The notes: a model not told the origin generated them from the sequence alone. Positions 28,075-38,144 are shown, counted from the first letter of the stretch. The stretch is DNA of 62,815 bases from Clostridiaceae bacterium (GCA_011390155.1 JAABSW010000014.1:1-62815), one strand, 5' to 3'. Translations and numbers: made by a program.

Positions 28075-28302
28075 TGATACAATGTGCTTGTTATACAGCA
28101 TTTCTGGCACATCTTTTTAATGAAGACAATGATCCTTTTACACAGATGAGTGTTAACATCTTCTGCCGCAAACGGGTTCACTGTCTTTTGTTTTAAAAAG
28201 TGCTCTGAAGTAAACATACATAAAGGAGGTGAGGCGCTCCGAATAATGCAATAACTGTTTAATAAACTGTTGTAAAAAAAGAAACAAAGGAGGTTTTATG
28301 AT
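28075..28302 (+). promoter_or_regulatory. extended -10 promoter and long leader of the alanine symporter gene
   Basis: The gene-free stretch from 27876 to 28302 holds an extended -10 TGATACAAT (28075-28083), giving a leader of about 210 nt. An inverted repeat ACAGAAT-N4-ATTCTGT lies near 28016-28033. Inside the leader a strong Shine-Dalgarno AAAGGAGG (28222-28229) is followed only by a minimal frame ATG CAA TAA at 28246, and AACTGTT occurs twice before the real ribosome site. I recognise no known riboswitch. Confidence 0.45.
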
Positions 28303-29670
28303 TTGATCGGTTTTATGCAAACAATTGAAGGTATTAATAGTACAATCAATGGCCTCGTATGGGGACCCTACATGCTGATTCTCTTAGTGGGAACAGGTGT
28401 CTACTATTCTTTTAGAACTAATTTCTTACAAGTTGGTAAATTCGGATTTGCAATGAAGGAAACACTTTTTAAAATCTTTGATAAGGCTGAAATCAGTGAA
28501 GATGGCGACATTACACCTTTCCAGGCTTTATCAACAGCTTTGGCGGCTACCATTGGTACCGGTAACATTGCCGGTGTTGCAACAGCCATCGCCATTGGCG
28601 GACCTGGTGCCGTTTTCTGGATGTGGGTATCTGCCTTCTTTGGTATGATGACCAAGTTTGCTGAAGTAGTTCTTGCCATTCAGTACCGTGAGAAGAACGT
28701 AGAAGGTAACTGGGTAGGCGGACCAATGTATTACATCGAAAAGGGCATGGGTTCCAATTGGAAATGGCTTGCCTGGATTTTCTCCCTCTTTGGTGCTTTT
28801 GCTGCCTTTGGTATTGGTAACATGGTTCAGGCCAACTCCGTTGCCGAAGCAATGAACGCCAGCTTTGGGGTTCCTCATCTTATTTCTGGAATCGTTCTGG
28901 CAATTGCAGCCGGTGCTGTTATCCTGGGCGGACTAAAGCGGATTGCTGCCGTAACTGAAAAAATCGTTCCATTCATGGCAGTGTTTTACATGATTGGTGC
29001 CATCGTTATTCTTATTCTTAATATTGCTGAAATTCCTGGTTCATTCGGGCTTATTTTCTCCTCTGCCTTTACCGCACGTGCTGGTGTTGGCGGTTTCGCA
29101 GGTGCCACAGTTATGATGGCCATGCGTTTTGGTGTAGCCCGTGGTGTTTTCTCCAACGAAGCTGGTCTTGGTAGTGCGCCGATTGCTCATGCCGCTGCCC
29201 GTACTGACCATCCTGTACGCCAGGGTCTTTGGGGTGTTTTCGAAGTATTTGCAGACACCATCGTTATTTGTTCCTTTACCGCACTGGCCATTATCTCATC
29301 AGGCGTGTGGAGCAGCGGTCTTACAGGTTCAGCCTTAACCACTGAAGCCTTTAACGAAGGTTTACCAGGGCCTGGTGGTATCATCGTTGCCATTGGTATT
29401 CTGTTCTTTGCTTTCTCCACCTTGTTGTCATGGGCATACTACGGCGAGAAATGCGCCGAGTTTATCCTTGGTTCAGGTTTCAACAAAATATACCGTATCA
29501 TCTGGTTGCCCCTTATTGTACTTGGTGCAGTGGGAAGCTTAACCATGATCTGGAACATTGCTGATACCCTGAACGGTTTGATGGCAGTACCAAACTTGGT
29601 TGCATTACTTGCACTGAGTGGTGTTGTTATAAAACTGACAAAAGAATTCTTTGCACGAGAAGATCTTTAA
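28303..29670 (+). CDS. alanine or glycine:cation symporter (AGCS family)
   Basis: 455 residues with about eleven membrane helices. Family signatures GGPGAVFWMW (near 92-101), GGPMYYIEKGMG and NEAGLGSAPIAHAA (near 284-297) are present. It imports alanine or glycine with sodium, which suits an amino-acid fermenter using sodium gradients. The start is a TTG with GGAGG 9 bases upstream; the ATG at 28315 is an alternative. It stands alone between the sel genes, on the opposite strand, with its own promoter and terminator. Confidence 0.92.
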   Translation: MIGFMQTIEGINSTINGLVWGPYMLILLVGTGVYYSFRTNFLQVGKFGFAMKETLFKIFDKAEISEDGDITPFQALSTALAATIGTGNIAGVATAIAIGGPGAVFWMWVSAFFGMMTKFAEVVLAIQYREKNVEGNWVGGPMYYIEKGMGSNWKWLAWIFSLFGAFAAFGIGNMVQANSVAEAMNASFGVPHLISGIVLAIAAGAVILGGLKRIAAVTEKIVPFMAVFYMIGAIVILILNIAEIPGSFGLIFSSAFTARAGVGGFAGATVMMAMRFGVARGVFSNEAGLGSAPIAHAAARTDHPVRQGLWGVFEVFADTIVICSFTALAIISSGVWSSGLTGSALTTEAFNEGLPGPGGIIVAIGILFFAFSTLLSWAYYGEKCAEFILGSGFNKIYRIIWLPLIVLGAVGSLTMIWNIADTLNGLMAVPNLVALLALSGVVIKLTKEFFAREDL

Positions 29671-29752
29671 ACAGTTTCTTTGATTCATTGCAGTTTCCTG
29701 AAAGGTATCCGGCGAACCAGGATGGGCTGACTGCTTAAAAGGTTATAAAACA

Positions 29753-29796
29753 ACGGACGGCTGCTTAGCAACATGCAGCCGTCCGTTTCATTTTTT
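29753..29796 (+). terminator. terminator of the symporter gene
   Basis: A perfect 12-bp stem (ACGGACGGCTGC with GCAGCCGTCCGT) around a 10-base loop, followed by TTTCATTTTTT. Confidence 0.9.
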
Positions 29797-29860
29797 GACA
29801 ATGATAACATGATGGTAGTATTTGGTTTTTTAAAAAAAATTTGTTTATCGGTATTGAAAG

Positions 29861-30898
29861 CTAAAGAATTTGAATGAAATGGTCTGCCAGCTCTGTCACT
29901 TCACCCACTTCAGCAAAACTGCAAGGCATTGTGTCAGATAATCGTTTCATCATTTCTTCCACTTCTTCTCCTGGAACCGACAACAACAACCCACCTGATG
30001 TTTGTGGATCATACAATAAATCCTGAAGGGCTTCAGAGATGTCTCCCTGAAGATCCACCTTATTCTTAAAGTAATCTCTGTTTCGGTACATACCACCTGG
30101 AATCAAGCCCATTTCGGCGTAATGTAACGCAGCTTTTATCACCGGTACCTTACTGGCGAACAACTTGATGGTTACTCCACTGCCTTCCGCCATTTCCACA
30201 GTGTGACCAATTAAACCAAACCCGGTTATATCGGTGCAGGCATGCACCACTGTCTGCCCAGCAGCTTCCAGGGCTGTTTTGTTTAATAATGTCATAACGT
30301 CCACTGCTTCCTGATATTCATCTTCAGAAAGCATTTCTGCTTTAATGGCCGTGCTTAAGACCCCTGTTCCAATTGGTTTTGTCAGGATGAGCCTGTCTCC
30401 AGGACGCGCACCCTTGTTTGTCAAAATTTTATGTGGATGTACTTTTCCCGTCACGCAGAGTCCATATTTAGGTTCATCGTCTTCCACTGAATGGCCGCCC
30501 ACCAGTGATGCGCCAGATTCAATGACTTTGTCAGCGCCACCTTTTAGCATTTCGGCCAATATATCGGGTGAAAGACAATTGGGAAATCCCACAATGTTCA
30601 AGGCCAATATTGGTTCGCCACCCATGGCATAAATATCACTCAAGGAATTTGCTGCGGCTATTTGCCCAAAGGTATACGGATCATCCACAATGGGTGTGAA
30701 AAAATCAACTGTCTGGATAATGGCCAGGTCTTCTGTCAGTTGATAGACAGCACCATCATCACCGGTTTCCAGCCCCACCAGTATATTGGGATTTGTTTGT
30801 GCTGGTAATTTGCTGAGAACACTTGCTAGGACCTCCGGTCCGATTTTCGCCGCTCAGCCGGCGCTTTTTGTCAGAGAAGTCAGTTTGATCCCTTCCAT
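29861..30898 (-). CDS. selD: selenide, water dikinase (selenoprotein, in-frame UGA)
   Basis: 345 residues when the TGA at 30856-30854 is read as selenocysteine 15. The ATG at 30898 follows AGGTGAGCTG, and the N-terminus reads LTKSAG-Sec-AAKIGPEVL, the standard SelD active-site context where others have cysteine. Without UGA reading the gene seems to begin at MGLETGDDG and loses its active site. It makes selenophosphate from selenide and ATP. GPGEDD-like ATP residues (GLETGDDGAVYQL) and the C-terminal DPQTSGGLL motif are present. Confidence 0.96.
30829..30856 (-). promoter_or_regulatory. candidate bacterial SECIS element in selD
   Basis: Starting with the UGA codon, 12 bases lead to GGACC-GGA-GGTCC, a 5-bp hairpin with a G-first apical loop 17 nt after UGA. 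Position and loop fit the loose rules for bacterial SECIS elements that recruit SelB. Confidence 0.6.
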
Positions 30899-30948
30899 CA
30901 GCTCACCTGCTTTCTTTCTATTTCGATTTTGTTTGATGTAATTGATTC

Positions 30949-31635
30949 TTACAGTGTAATATCAGTTTCAATGTCCTGGTATCGCTTATCGCCTATACCT
31001 GTCACTTTTTTTAGATCCTGCAGTTGTTGAAAAGGACCTTTTTCCTGGCGATAGGTAATGATTCTTTCTGCCAGTACAGGGCCTATTCCTGCCAGGGTTT
31101 CAAGGGATCTTTGGTCTGCTGTGTTGATGTTAACCAGAGAAGAACCCTGGACTGTCGCTGTTGGTTGAAATGCAATGTTAGGCGTACCACTGGCCATTTC
31201 TCCCATGGCTTCCACCTGGTTTTCTTCTCCTTTGGCTGGCACATAAACGAAAGCTTCATCCTGAAGTTTTTGTGCCAGGTTTATTTTTCCATCAGCTTGC
31301 GAAGTCAATCCACCTGCCATGGCCACCAGATCGTTAACACGTGCTCCTGCCTCCAGTTCGTAAACTCCGGGAGAAGCTATTTCGCCTTCAATATGAACAA
31401 CGATCTTTGCAGGCTCTGTAACGACAGATTCCAACTTTTTGACGGAGTTGTCTATCAATGGGTTGTTGTCTTCATTCATTAACCTTTGAGAATGATCATC
31501 AGTAGAATTTGTGCCGGTATCGGACAAGACATAGACATTTTTTCTTGTCATCAATTGCTCATAAAGGGTGAATCCTAAAAACAGACAACAAGCTAATGCC
31601 ACCATAACAATTTTGTGCTTCCGTGTCAGATCCAT
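30949..31635 (-). CDS. comEA: ComEA-family DNA-binding protein (SLBB plus helix-hairpin-helix)
   Basis: 228 residues. An N-terminal membrane anchor (about 8-25), an SLBB domain near 75-135 (VVHIEGEIASPGVYEL) and a C-terminal helix-hairpin-helix pair (LVNINTADQRSLETLAGIGPVLAERI). ComEA binds double-stranded DNA on the outer membrane face during natural transformation. The ATG at 31635 has GGAGGGG 8 bases upstream. No comEB or comEC is adjacent, so a competence role is not assured. Confidence 0.88.
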   Translation of the reverse strand: MDLTRKHKIVMVALACCLFLGFTLYEQLMTRKNVYVLSDTGTNSTDDHSQRLMNEDNNPLIDNSVKKLESVVTEPAKIVVHIEGEIASPGVYELEAGARVNDLVAMAGGLTSQADGKINLAQKLQDEAFVYVPAKGEENQVEAMGEMASGTPNIAFQPTATVQGSSLVNINTADQRSLETLAGIGPVLAERIITYRQEKGPFQQLQDLKKVTGIGDKRYQDIETDITL

Positions 31636-31700
31636 GTTGTACAACCCCTCCATGTAAAAGTTTGTGTCAGAAAAACCATTGTAAATCATCGATAAACAAG

Positions 31701-31729
31701 ATTCTTATCTGTGGTAGTCATCGAATAAA
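31701..31729. repeat. partial third copy of the dispersed repeat
   Basis: 29 bases that match the last 29 bases of copy A at 23 positions, including TCTTA, GTGGTAGT and the ATAAA end. It lies between comEA and dacF. The rest of the repeat is not recognisable here, so homology is less certain. Confidence 0.4.
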
Positions 31730-31757
31730 TGTTCATTTCAAATTAATGAATTTATAC

Positions 31758-31786
31758 TTAACAAACCAACAAATCTATTGTACTAT
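31758..31786 (+). promoter_or_regulatory. sigma-A promoter of the DacF-like gene
   Basis: -35 TTAACA (31758-31763), 17-base spacer, -10 TACTAT (31781-31786). The start site would fall about 65 bases before the TTG start codon. Confidence 0.65.
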
Positions 31787-31858
31787 AGAAAGGAGTGTTT
31801 GTATCACACCAATCTTTGATTTTCCATAAAACTTTTCCATACAGGAGCTGACTTTTCA

Positions 31859-33211
31859 TTGAAAACTTTTATCCACCATCGGCTGACAAATTGTCTTTTA
31901 CATAAAAAACCTTTGATCAACATCCTCATCGCCATACTTCTCATGATCATCTCAAACATTCCTGTTTACGCTGCCACAAACAGCGCTTATAGGCCTGAAC
32001 TCGTCGCACCCCGGGCTGTGCTCATGGATGCAGAAACAGGCACGGTGCTGTACAATAAAAATGCAGGAGAAATCACTTATCCAGCCAGTACAACAAAAAT
32101 TTTAACGGCGCTGGTGGTATTGGAACATGCCTCTCTGGAGGACGTCATCGCCATTGACTATGAACCCGGTGTTACCGGCTCAAGCATGTACATAGTACCT
32201 GGCGAGGCTTTTACGGTTGAAACCCTTTTAAAAGGCCTTCTGATCCGTTCGGGAAATGATGCAGCAGAAATATTGGCCCGTCATGTTTCTGGCTCTGTGG
32301 AAGCATTTGTAGCCCTTATGAACCAACACGCTGCTTCCATTGGGGCGGTCAACACACATTTTACCAACCCCCACGGTTTGCCAGATGAAAACCATGTTAC
32401 CACAGCCTATGACCTGGCCCTCATTGCCCGGGAAGCCATGAAGAATGAGTTTTTTCGCGAAGTGGTATCCAGCCCTTCACTGATCATTCCGCCAACGTCA
32501 GAGACAGATCAAAGAGTTTATCACAACTCGAACCGTTTTCTGTGGGGCAAGGGTCCCAGTCACCAGATGATGTACCAAGGTTTGTATACAAACATTTATT
32601 ATGAGCCTGTGGATGGCATCAAAACTGGTTATACCCACAGTGCCAGAAATTGCCTTGTCAGTTCTGCCCAGTTTAATGATTCCCGTTATATCGCAGTGGT
32701 GTTAAACGCAGAGCAGGAGAATGTTTATTCAGATTCGCGAACGCTGCTTGATTACGGGTTACAGTATTTTCATCGCATACAACTCGTTGAAGATGGTACG
32801 CAGATGGCCATGGTAACTGTTGTTCAGGGTGATGATGAAGCTGTTCCCCTCGTTACTGAAGGTTCCATTGAACAAATCGTACCCAGAAACATTCTTCCTT
32901 CAGATATTATCATGGACATTCAACTGCCTGAAGATGACCTGGTAGCGCCTGTGGAGCAAAACGCCATTCTTGGACATGTGCGCTATTATTATGGAGATGA
33001 ATTGTTGGGAGAAGTAAATTTGGTAACAGACAATGCCGTTGAAGCTATACCGGTTTACCAACAAATTTCATGGGGGTATTATGCCACTGTGGCATTAGGC
33101 ATTGTATTCATCCTTTGGCAGGTGTTTGTTTTCCGACTGCGGCAAAAAAAGCGAAAGCATCGAAGACTTCAGCGAGCCCGTCGCTACCAACGATCCGAAT
33201 CCTTTGATTAA
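31859..33211 (+). CDS. D-alanyl-D-alanine carboxypeptidase (peptidase S11, DacF-like)
   Basis: 450 residues. Signal peptide at about 18-38 (ending VYAA), then the penicillin-binding fold with S77-T-T-K80, SGN 131-133 and KTG 255-257. A C-terminal beta domain, a membrane helix (about 402-424) and a basic tail follow. It trims the terminal D-Ala from peptidoglycan side chains outside the cell. The start codon is TTG with AGGAG 11 bases upstream. Confidence 0.93.
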   Translation: MKTFIHHRLTNCLLHKKPLINILIAILLMIISNIPVYAATNSAYRPELVAPRAVLMDAETGTVLYNKNAGEITYPASTTKILTALVVLEHASLEDVIAIDYEPGVTGSSMYIVPGEAFTVETLLKGLLIRSGNDAAEILARHVSGSVEAFVALMNQHAASIGAVNTHFTNPHGLPDENHVTTAYDLALIAREAMKNEFFREVVSSPSLIIPPTSETDQRVYHNSNRFLWGKGPSHQMMYQGLYTNIYYEPVDGIKTGYTHSARNCLVSSAQFNDSRYIAVVLNAEQENVYSDSRTLLDYGLQYFHRIQLVEDGTQMAMVTVVQGDDEAVPLVTEGSIEQIVPRNILPSDIIMDIQLPEDDLVAPVEQNAILGHVRYYYGDELLGEVNLVTDNAVEAIPVYQQISWGYYATVALGIVFILWQVFVFRLRQKKRKHRRLQRARRYQRSESFD

Positions 33212-33213
33212 CG

Positions 33214-33258
33214 AAAAAAAGAAAGGTTAGCCCATAACCAGGGGTTAACCTTTCTTTT
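33214..33258. terminator. bidirectional terminator between dacF-like and ridA
   Basis: AAAGGTTA and TAACCTTT, extended by CCC/GGG, with TTTC-TTTT on the plus side and a run of seven T on the minus side. It serves both convergent genes. Confidence 0.8.
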
Positions 33259-33280
33259 GGTCTACGCTTGTGATTGGGGT

Positions 33281-33661
33281 CTATGCTTTAACAGCTACTG
33301 CTTCAATTTCAATCTGTGCATCTTTTGGTAAACGTGCCACTTCCACTGCTGCCCGGGCAGGCTTATGGTCAGTGAAAAATGTGGCATATATTTCGTTCAT
33401 TTTTGCAAAATCGTTCATGTCTTTCAGAAAAACAGTAACCTTCACAACGTCTTTGTTTTCATATCCAGCCTCATTCAGAATAGCCATTAAATTGGTCAGA
33501 CACTGTTTTGTTTGTTCCTGAATATCTCCAGGAACAAAGTTCATGGTTTCTGGGTCCAGTGGCAGCTGTCCAGAGACAAAAATCATGTTGCCTGCTTCCA
33601 CAGCCTGTGAATACGGACCAATGGCAGCCGGTGCTTTTTTTGTACTAATCATTTTGTTCAT
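33281..33661 (-). CDS. ridA: RidA family reactive intermediate deaminase
   Basis: 126 residues, the usual YjgF/YER057c/UK114 length. AIGPYSQAV near the N-terminus, [10 protein letters not shown] and the conserved arginine in [13 protein letters not shown] are present. It hydrolyses enamine/imine products of PLP enzymes such as threonine dehydratase. AAAGGGGA precedes the ATG. It follows the YheO-like regulator by 31 bases on the same strand, a pairing that hints at shared amino-acid control. Confidence 0.94.
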   Translation of the reverse strand: MNKMISTKKAPAAIGPYSQAVEAGNMIFVSGQLPLDPETMNFVPGDIQEQTKQCLTNLMAILNEAGYENKDVVKVTVFLKDMNDFAKMNEIYATFFTDHKPARAAVEVARLPKDAQIEIEAVAVKA

Positions 33662-33692
33662 TTGAAATCCCCTTTCAAAATAGGTAAATAGG

Positions 33693-34355
33693 TTATTGTT
33701 GACCTCTTATTTCATCTAAATAGTTGTAGATGGTATACCGGGAAACACAAAGTACCTTTGCCACTGCGTCGATGGCACCCTTAATTAAAAAGGCGCCCTG
33801 CTCATCAAGTTGTCGGACAATGTTTACTTTTTCATCCTTGTTCATATAAGCCACAGGTTTTCCACTTGTTTCCAGGGTTTCTGTCATCAATATGTTCAGT
33901 ACGTCATTCACGTTGCTGGTGACGTTCTCTGAGGTTAACTGCTCTTCCCGCATATCAATGTGAGTCATCTCTTCCAGTACATGACGGGCTATCATGAATT
34001 CTGAAATATCAATGTTAATGCAAAGACAGCCAATCACCTGGTCTTTTTCATCCCGGATCAGCATGGTGGATGATTTAAGGATTTTACCATTTGAACTTTT
34101 ATTTTGATAATTAACGATGTGGTCTGAGTCGTTTCCACGTTTGCGGACTGATTCCAGTCCTTCGTTTACCATTGGACTGTCCACTGATCGGCCGGTAACA
34201 TGTCCGTTATGAATGGCCACAATGGTTTTATACTTTTCTCCAATCTCATGTAGCACCACTTCGCAATTTTTCCCAAATGTTTTTCCCATAGATTCCACCA
34301 GAGGAATCATGCTTTTTAACATTGGGTGTAATTGTTTATCCTTTTTACTTTCCAT
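33693..34355 (-). CDS. YheO-like PAS and helix-turn-helix transcriptional regulator
   Basis: 220 residues. Residues about 10-120 form the PAS-like YheO domain ([26 protein letters not shown]), and residues about 165-218 form the HTH_22 domain ([19 protein letters not shown]). Relatives such as DauR regulate D-amino-acid catabolism. Next to ridA it probably responds to an amino-acid-derived ligand. The ATG has AAAGGA upstream. Confidence 0.88.
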   Translation of the reverse strand: MESKKDKQLHPMLKSMIPLVESMGKTFGKNCEVVLHEIGEKYKTIVAIHNGHVTGRSVDSPMVNEGLESVRKRGNDSDHIVNYQNKSSNGKILKSSTMLIRDEKDQVIGCLCINIDISEFMIARHVLEEMTHIDMREEQLTSENVTSNVNDVLNILMTETLETSGKPVAYMNKDEKVNIVRQLDEQGAFLIKGAIDAVAKVLCVSRYTIYNYLDEIRGQQ

Positions 34356-34403
34356 GTTTATTCCTTTCTCCGCCGCAAGGTGTTTTCTTTAGCCTTTGCA
34401 CCA

Positions 34404-36878
34404 TTACACAGGTTTACCGACAATGTTCACCAATTTATCAGGCACCACAATGATTCTCTTAACTTCCAGGCCTTCCAATGCGTCTTTCACTTTATCGGAT
34501 GCCATGGCATGGCTTTCAGTTTCTTCTTTTGTTAAACCCGAAGCTACCATGAGTTTTTCTTTTACTTTTCCATTTATTTGTATGACAATTTCCACTTCGT
34601 CCTTCACCAGGGCAGATGGATCTGCCGTAGGCCAGTCGATGAGATGAACACTATCATCATGACCCAGTTTTGCCCACAATTCTTCCATCATATGAGGTGC
34701 AAAAGGTGCCATCAAGGTTACCACATTATTCACACCTTCAGCCAGTAATGTTCCGTTGATACTGCTTCGGTCTTTTGCCTTGTATTTATACAGTTCATTC
34801 ACCAGCTCCATGACGGCGCTGATGGCTGTGTTAAAGTTAAACCGTTGTTCAATGTCATCAGTGACTTTCTTAATGGTGTAATGTGTTCGGTATCGCAGGG
34901 CTTTGTCATCCTCATCCTGTGTATCTTTTTCCAAAGACAGCAATGACTCATCCACCGCTTCTATCACCAAACGCCACACCCGGTTCAGGAACCTGAAGCA
35001 GCCTTCCACACCCTGGTCGCTCCACTCCAGGTCTCTTTCAGGTGGTGCTGCAAAGAGAACAAAGAGTCTGGCCGTGTCGGCACCATATGTTTCGATGATC
35101 TCTGCAGGGCTTACCACATTGCCTTTTGATTTAGACATTTTGGCGCCATCTTTCAACACCATACCCTGTGTCAGCAAATTATTAAAAGGTTCGTCAAAAT
35201 CAACCAGGTCAAGGTCTTTTAATACTTTTACAAAAAAGCGGGAATAGAGTAAATGTAAGATGGCGTGTTCCACTCCGCCGATATATTGGTCCACCGGCAT
35301 CCATTGATTAGCCAGTGCTGAATCAAACACTTTCTCACTGTTTTGCGGGTCTGTGTAACGAAGGAAATACCAGGATGAATCAACAAAGGTATCCATGGTG
35401 TCTGTTTCACGGGTTGCTTCCTCTCCGCATTTCGGGCAGGGTGTTTTTAGAAATGATTGGCTTGTTGTCAGTGGTGAACGTCCTTTTCCACTGAAAGCCA
35501 CATCAAGGGGCAATTCTACGGGAAGGTCTTTCTCCGGAATGGGAACAATACCGCAGTGATCGCAATAAACCACAGGAATCGGTGCTCCCCAGTAACGCTG
35601 TCGTGACAAGAGCCAGTCACGCAGGCGGTAACTGGTTGTCCTCTGGCCCAGCTCTTCAGCTTCCATTGACTGGCAGATTTCTTCGAAAGCTTTTTCACTG
35701 TCAAACCCGTTGTATTTATCCGAATTGATCATGGTGCCAGGGCCCACATAGGCTTCTGAGCCCACCTGAAAAGGTTCTTCAGCTTCTGGCGGCAAAATAA
35801 CAGGAACCACTGGAATATCATATTTTCTGGCAAAGTCAAGGTCACGTTGGTCATGGGCCGGGACCGCCATGATGGCGCCAGTGCCATAGTCTGCCAACAC
35901 ATAGTTTGCAATGAAGATAGGAATTTTTTCTTCAGTAAAGGGGTTCAGACAGTATTGACCAATAAAGATACCTTCTTTTTCTGTGTCAGTGGATGTTCTT
36001 TCAACATCAGATAAATGCTGCAGTTTATGAATAAAATCCTGTACCGGTTTTTCATATTCTGTGTCTTTAACAAGTTTTCCCACCACCGGATGTTCAGGTG
36101 CCATGACCATATAGGTGGCGCCAAAAACCGTATCAGGCCGTGTGGTGAATACCTTTAGTTTCTCTTCTGTTTCAGTAATGGGAAATAACAGGTCTGCGCC
36201 TGTGCTTTTACCAATCCAATTTGACTGCATGGTTTTAACTTTTTCTGGCCAGCCGTCAAGGAGTTTTAAATCATCCAACAGCCGCTCGGCATAATCTGTG
36301 ATTTTAAAATACCACTGGTTCAGTTCTTTTTTATTCACAGGGCTGTCGCATCGTTCACAGGCGCCGTTAACGACCTGTTCATTGGCTAACACAGTTTCGC
36401 AGGAAGGACACCAGTTAACACGGGATTCTTTCTTGTAGGCAAGTCCATTGTGATAAAACTGAAGAAACAACCATTGTGTCCATTTGTAATAGTCGGGATT
36501 ACAGGTGGCCACTTCACGACTCCAATCATAGCTTAAACCCAGGCTGTCAAGTTGTTCTTTCATTTCTTTAATGTTTGAAGTTGTCCAGGTAGCAGGGGGA
36601 ATCTGGTGCTGTATGGCCGCATTCTCTGCCGGAAGTCCAAAGGCATCCCATCCCATGGGGTGAAGCACGTCAAAGCCTTGCATGGTTTTAAACCTGGCGA
36701 TCACGTCTCCGATACAGTAGTTCCGCACATGTCCCATGTGAATTTTTCCGGAAGGGTACGGGAACATTTCCAGGGCATAGTAGGGGGTCCTGTTAATTTC
36801 ATTCAGTTCATACACTTTATGGTCTCGCCAATACTGCTGCCATTTTTCTTCGATTTTTCCAAAATCATATGTTGACAA
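34404..36878 (-). CDS. leuS: leucyl-tRNA synthetase
   Basis: 824 residues. HMGH at 47-50, a zinc-finger insert ([20 protein letters not shown]), the editing CP1 domain, KMSKS ([11 protein letters not shown], near 575) and a C-terminal anticodon domain. It charges tRNA-Leu. The start codon is TTG with GGAGG 7 bases upstream. Expression is set by the upstream T-box with a CUC specifier. Confidence 0.97.
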   Translation of the reverse strand: MSTYDFGKIEEKWQQYWRDHKVYELNEINRTPYYALEMFPYPSGKIHMGHVRNYCIGDVIARFKTMQGFDVLHPMGWDAFGLPAENAAIQHQIPPATWTTSNIKEMKEQLDSLGLSYDWSREVATCNPDYYKWTQWLFLQFYHNGLAYKKESRVNWCPSCETVLANEQVVNGACERCDSPVNKKELNQWYFKITDYAERLLDDLKLLDGWPEKVKTMQSNWIGKSTGADLLFPITETEEKLKVFTTRPDTVFGATYMVMAPEHPVVGKLVKDTEYEKPVQDFIHKLQHLSDVERTSTDTEKEGIFIGQYCLNPFTEEKIPIFIANYVLADYGTGAIMAVPAHDQRDLDFARKYDIPVVPVILPPEAEEPFQVGSEAYVGPGTMINSDKYNGFDSEKAFEEICQSMEAEELGQRTTSYRLRDWLLSRQRYWGAPIPVVYCDHCGIVPIPEKDLPVELPLDVAFSGKGRSPLTTSQSFLKTPCPKCGEEATRETDTMDTFVDSSWYFLRYTDPQNSEKVFDSALANQWMPVDQYIGGVEHAILHLLYSRFFVKVLKDLDLVDFDEPFNNLLTQGMVLKDGAKMSKSKGNVVSPAEIIETYGADTARLFVLFAAPPERDLEWSDQGVEGCFRFLNRVWRLVIEAVDESLLSLEKDTQDEDDKALRYRTHYTIKKVTDDIEQRFNFNTAISAVMELVNELYKYKAKDRSSINGTLLAEGVNNVVTLMAPFAPHMMEELWAKLGHDDSVHLIDWPTADPSALVKDEVEIVIQINGKVKEKLMVASGLTKEETESHAMASDKVKDALEGLEVKRIIVVPDKLVNIVGKPV

Positions 36879-36920
36879 TGGCCATCCTCCTCAATTTTTA
36901 GTTTAAGAAACCTGTTTATA

Positions 36921-37144
36921 CAAAAAAACTCTCTGCACAAGGCAGGGACGAATCGAAATCCGCGGTACCACCCTGTTTGACAGAAAGTCCACTTTACTGG
37001 TTTTTAAAGGAACCAACCCTGATACCTTATATAAAAGTGAGTTCGACGTTATCATTACCGGTTTTCACCAACCACCGGCTCTCTGAAAATGATATTTGCC
37101 TACTATTCTTTCACTGGTACTATGTTATGTGAATGTCTTATTCC
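36921..37144 (-). promoter_or_regulatory. T-box leader of leuS (Leu specifier CUC)
   Basis: About 224 nt. The antiterminator bulge sequence AGGGTGGTACCGCG is at 36957-36975, the AGTAGGC element of stem I and the GAACTCA specifier loop lie upstream, and CTC is the Leu codon. A terminator helix ends in a run of seven T (36928-36922). Uncharged tRNA-Leu binds and allows read-through into leuS. Confidence 0.95.
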
Positions 37145-37150
37145 CAATTA

Positions 37151-37180
37151 ATTATACCTTAAGGGCTGAATCTGTGTCAA
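37151..37180 (-). promoter_or_regulatory. consensus sigma-A promoter of the leuS T-box transcript
   Basis: -35 TTGACA (37180-37175), an 18-base spacer and -10 TATAAT (37156-37151). It overlaps the last codons of rsfS, whose stop TAA lies inside the -10 box. Confidence 0.85.
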
Positions 37181-37523
37181 TATCAAGGACAGGTGCATCC
37201 TTCCATATTCTTTCCAACTGGTAGTGATCCCTGTCTTCTGTGACAAATAAATGGACCACAATGTCACCATAGTCAAGCAGGGCCCATCTTCCTTCGCGTA
37301 ATCCTTCCTGACGAAGCAATTCAACACCCAATTCTTCCAACCGATCTTTCACATCGTCGGCAATGGCTTTTACCTGTCGAACAGAGGGTGCACTACTGAT
37401 GACAAAATAGTCACATAAAGAAGATATACCCTGTAAATCAAGCACAACAGGTTCCTGCCCTTGTTTATCGGACACAGATATCAGAATTTCATCCACAATT
37501 TTTTGTTCACGCGTTTTTTCCAT
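37152..37523 (-). CDS. rsfS: ribosomal silencing factor RsfS
   Basis: 123 residues, with LCDYFVISSAPSVRQVKAIAD and the WALLDYGDIVVHLF signature. It binds L14 of the large subunit and blocks subunit joining in starvation. It ends the obgE-nadD-yqeK-rsfS string. Its last codons carry the leuS promoter. AGAGG precedes the ATG. Confidence 0.95.
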   Translation of the reverse strand: MEKTREQKIVDEILISVSDKQGQEPVVLDLQGISSLCDYFVISSAPSVRQVKAIADDVKDRLEELGVELLRQEGLREGRWALLDYGDIVVHLFVTEDRDHYQLERIWKDAPVLDIDTDSALKV

Positions 37524-37562
37524 TTCAAACCTCTTTTCATTGTTAATGGTTCTATGACTTCA

Positions 37563-38144
37563 TTACTTCATCAGCATTTCATTTCTCGCTTCCAGGGTGT
37601 TATGGTGCAATAGCTTTCCTGTCCGAAGCACATAAATCATCGTGTTTGTCAAAGCTTGAAGCACCGCTTTGTCTAAATCTTCCAGTGCCAATTTTCGCAA
37701 TGTTTCAACCCCTGGATACTCTCTCCCCGGTTCAATAAAATCTGAAAGGTAGATGATTTTTTCAACCATACTCATGCCTTTTCGACCGGTGGTATGATAT
37801 TCGATGGCAAGCAATACTTCTTCATCCTCTATCCCGAATTCATGAGCCGCTATACTGGCAGCCACTTTTCCGTGTAATAGTTGGTGAGCAAGTTCCAGGA
37901 TGTGGTCGGTTTCAATACTATATTTTTCTACATAAATCAATAATTCTTCTTTACTGAAGTCTTTCGCATAGTCATGCAGTAAAGCCGCAGCTGAAGTTTT
38001 GTATATGTCTGCACCATATTGCTTGGCCAAAGTTCCAGCCGCTTCCATAACGCCCAGGGTGTGCTGAAATCTTTTCTTTTTCATGTGAGGTTCAATGCTT
38101 TTTTCGATCAATTTTATTGTATCTCTATCAATAGGATTATGCAC
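37563..38144 (-). CDS. yqeK: YqeK family HD-domain bis(5'-nucleosyl)-tetraphosphatase
   Basis: 193 residues. The HD site uses H28, H57-D58 (LLHDYAKD) and later HTTGRKGMS. YqeK proteins cleave Ap4A symmetrically to ADP. The start is a GTG with AGGTG 8 bases upstream, overlapping the end of nadD by 8 bases, so they are coupled. Confidence 0.92.
   Translation of the reverse strand: MHNPIDRDTIKLIEKSIEPHMKKKRFQHTLGVMEAAGTLAKQYGADIYKTSAAALLHDYAKDFSKEELLIYVEKYSIETDHILELAHQLLHGKVAASIAAHEFGIEDEEVLLAIEYHTTGRKGMSMVEKIIYLSDFIEPGREYPGVETLRKLALEDLDKAVLQALTNTMIYVLRTGKLLHHNTLEARNEMLMK

Noticed and set aside
28108-28122. TGGCAC-N5-TTTA resembling a sigma-54 -24/-12 promoter ahead of the symporter
   Set aside because: The -12 GC is missing, while an extended -10 for sigma-A lies close by.
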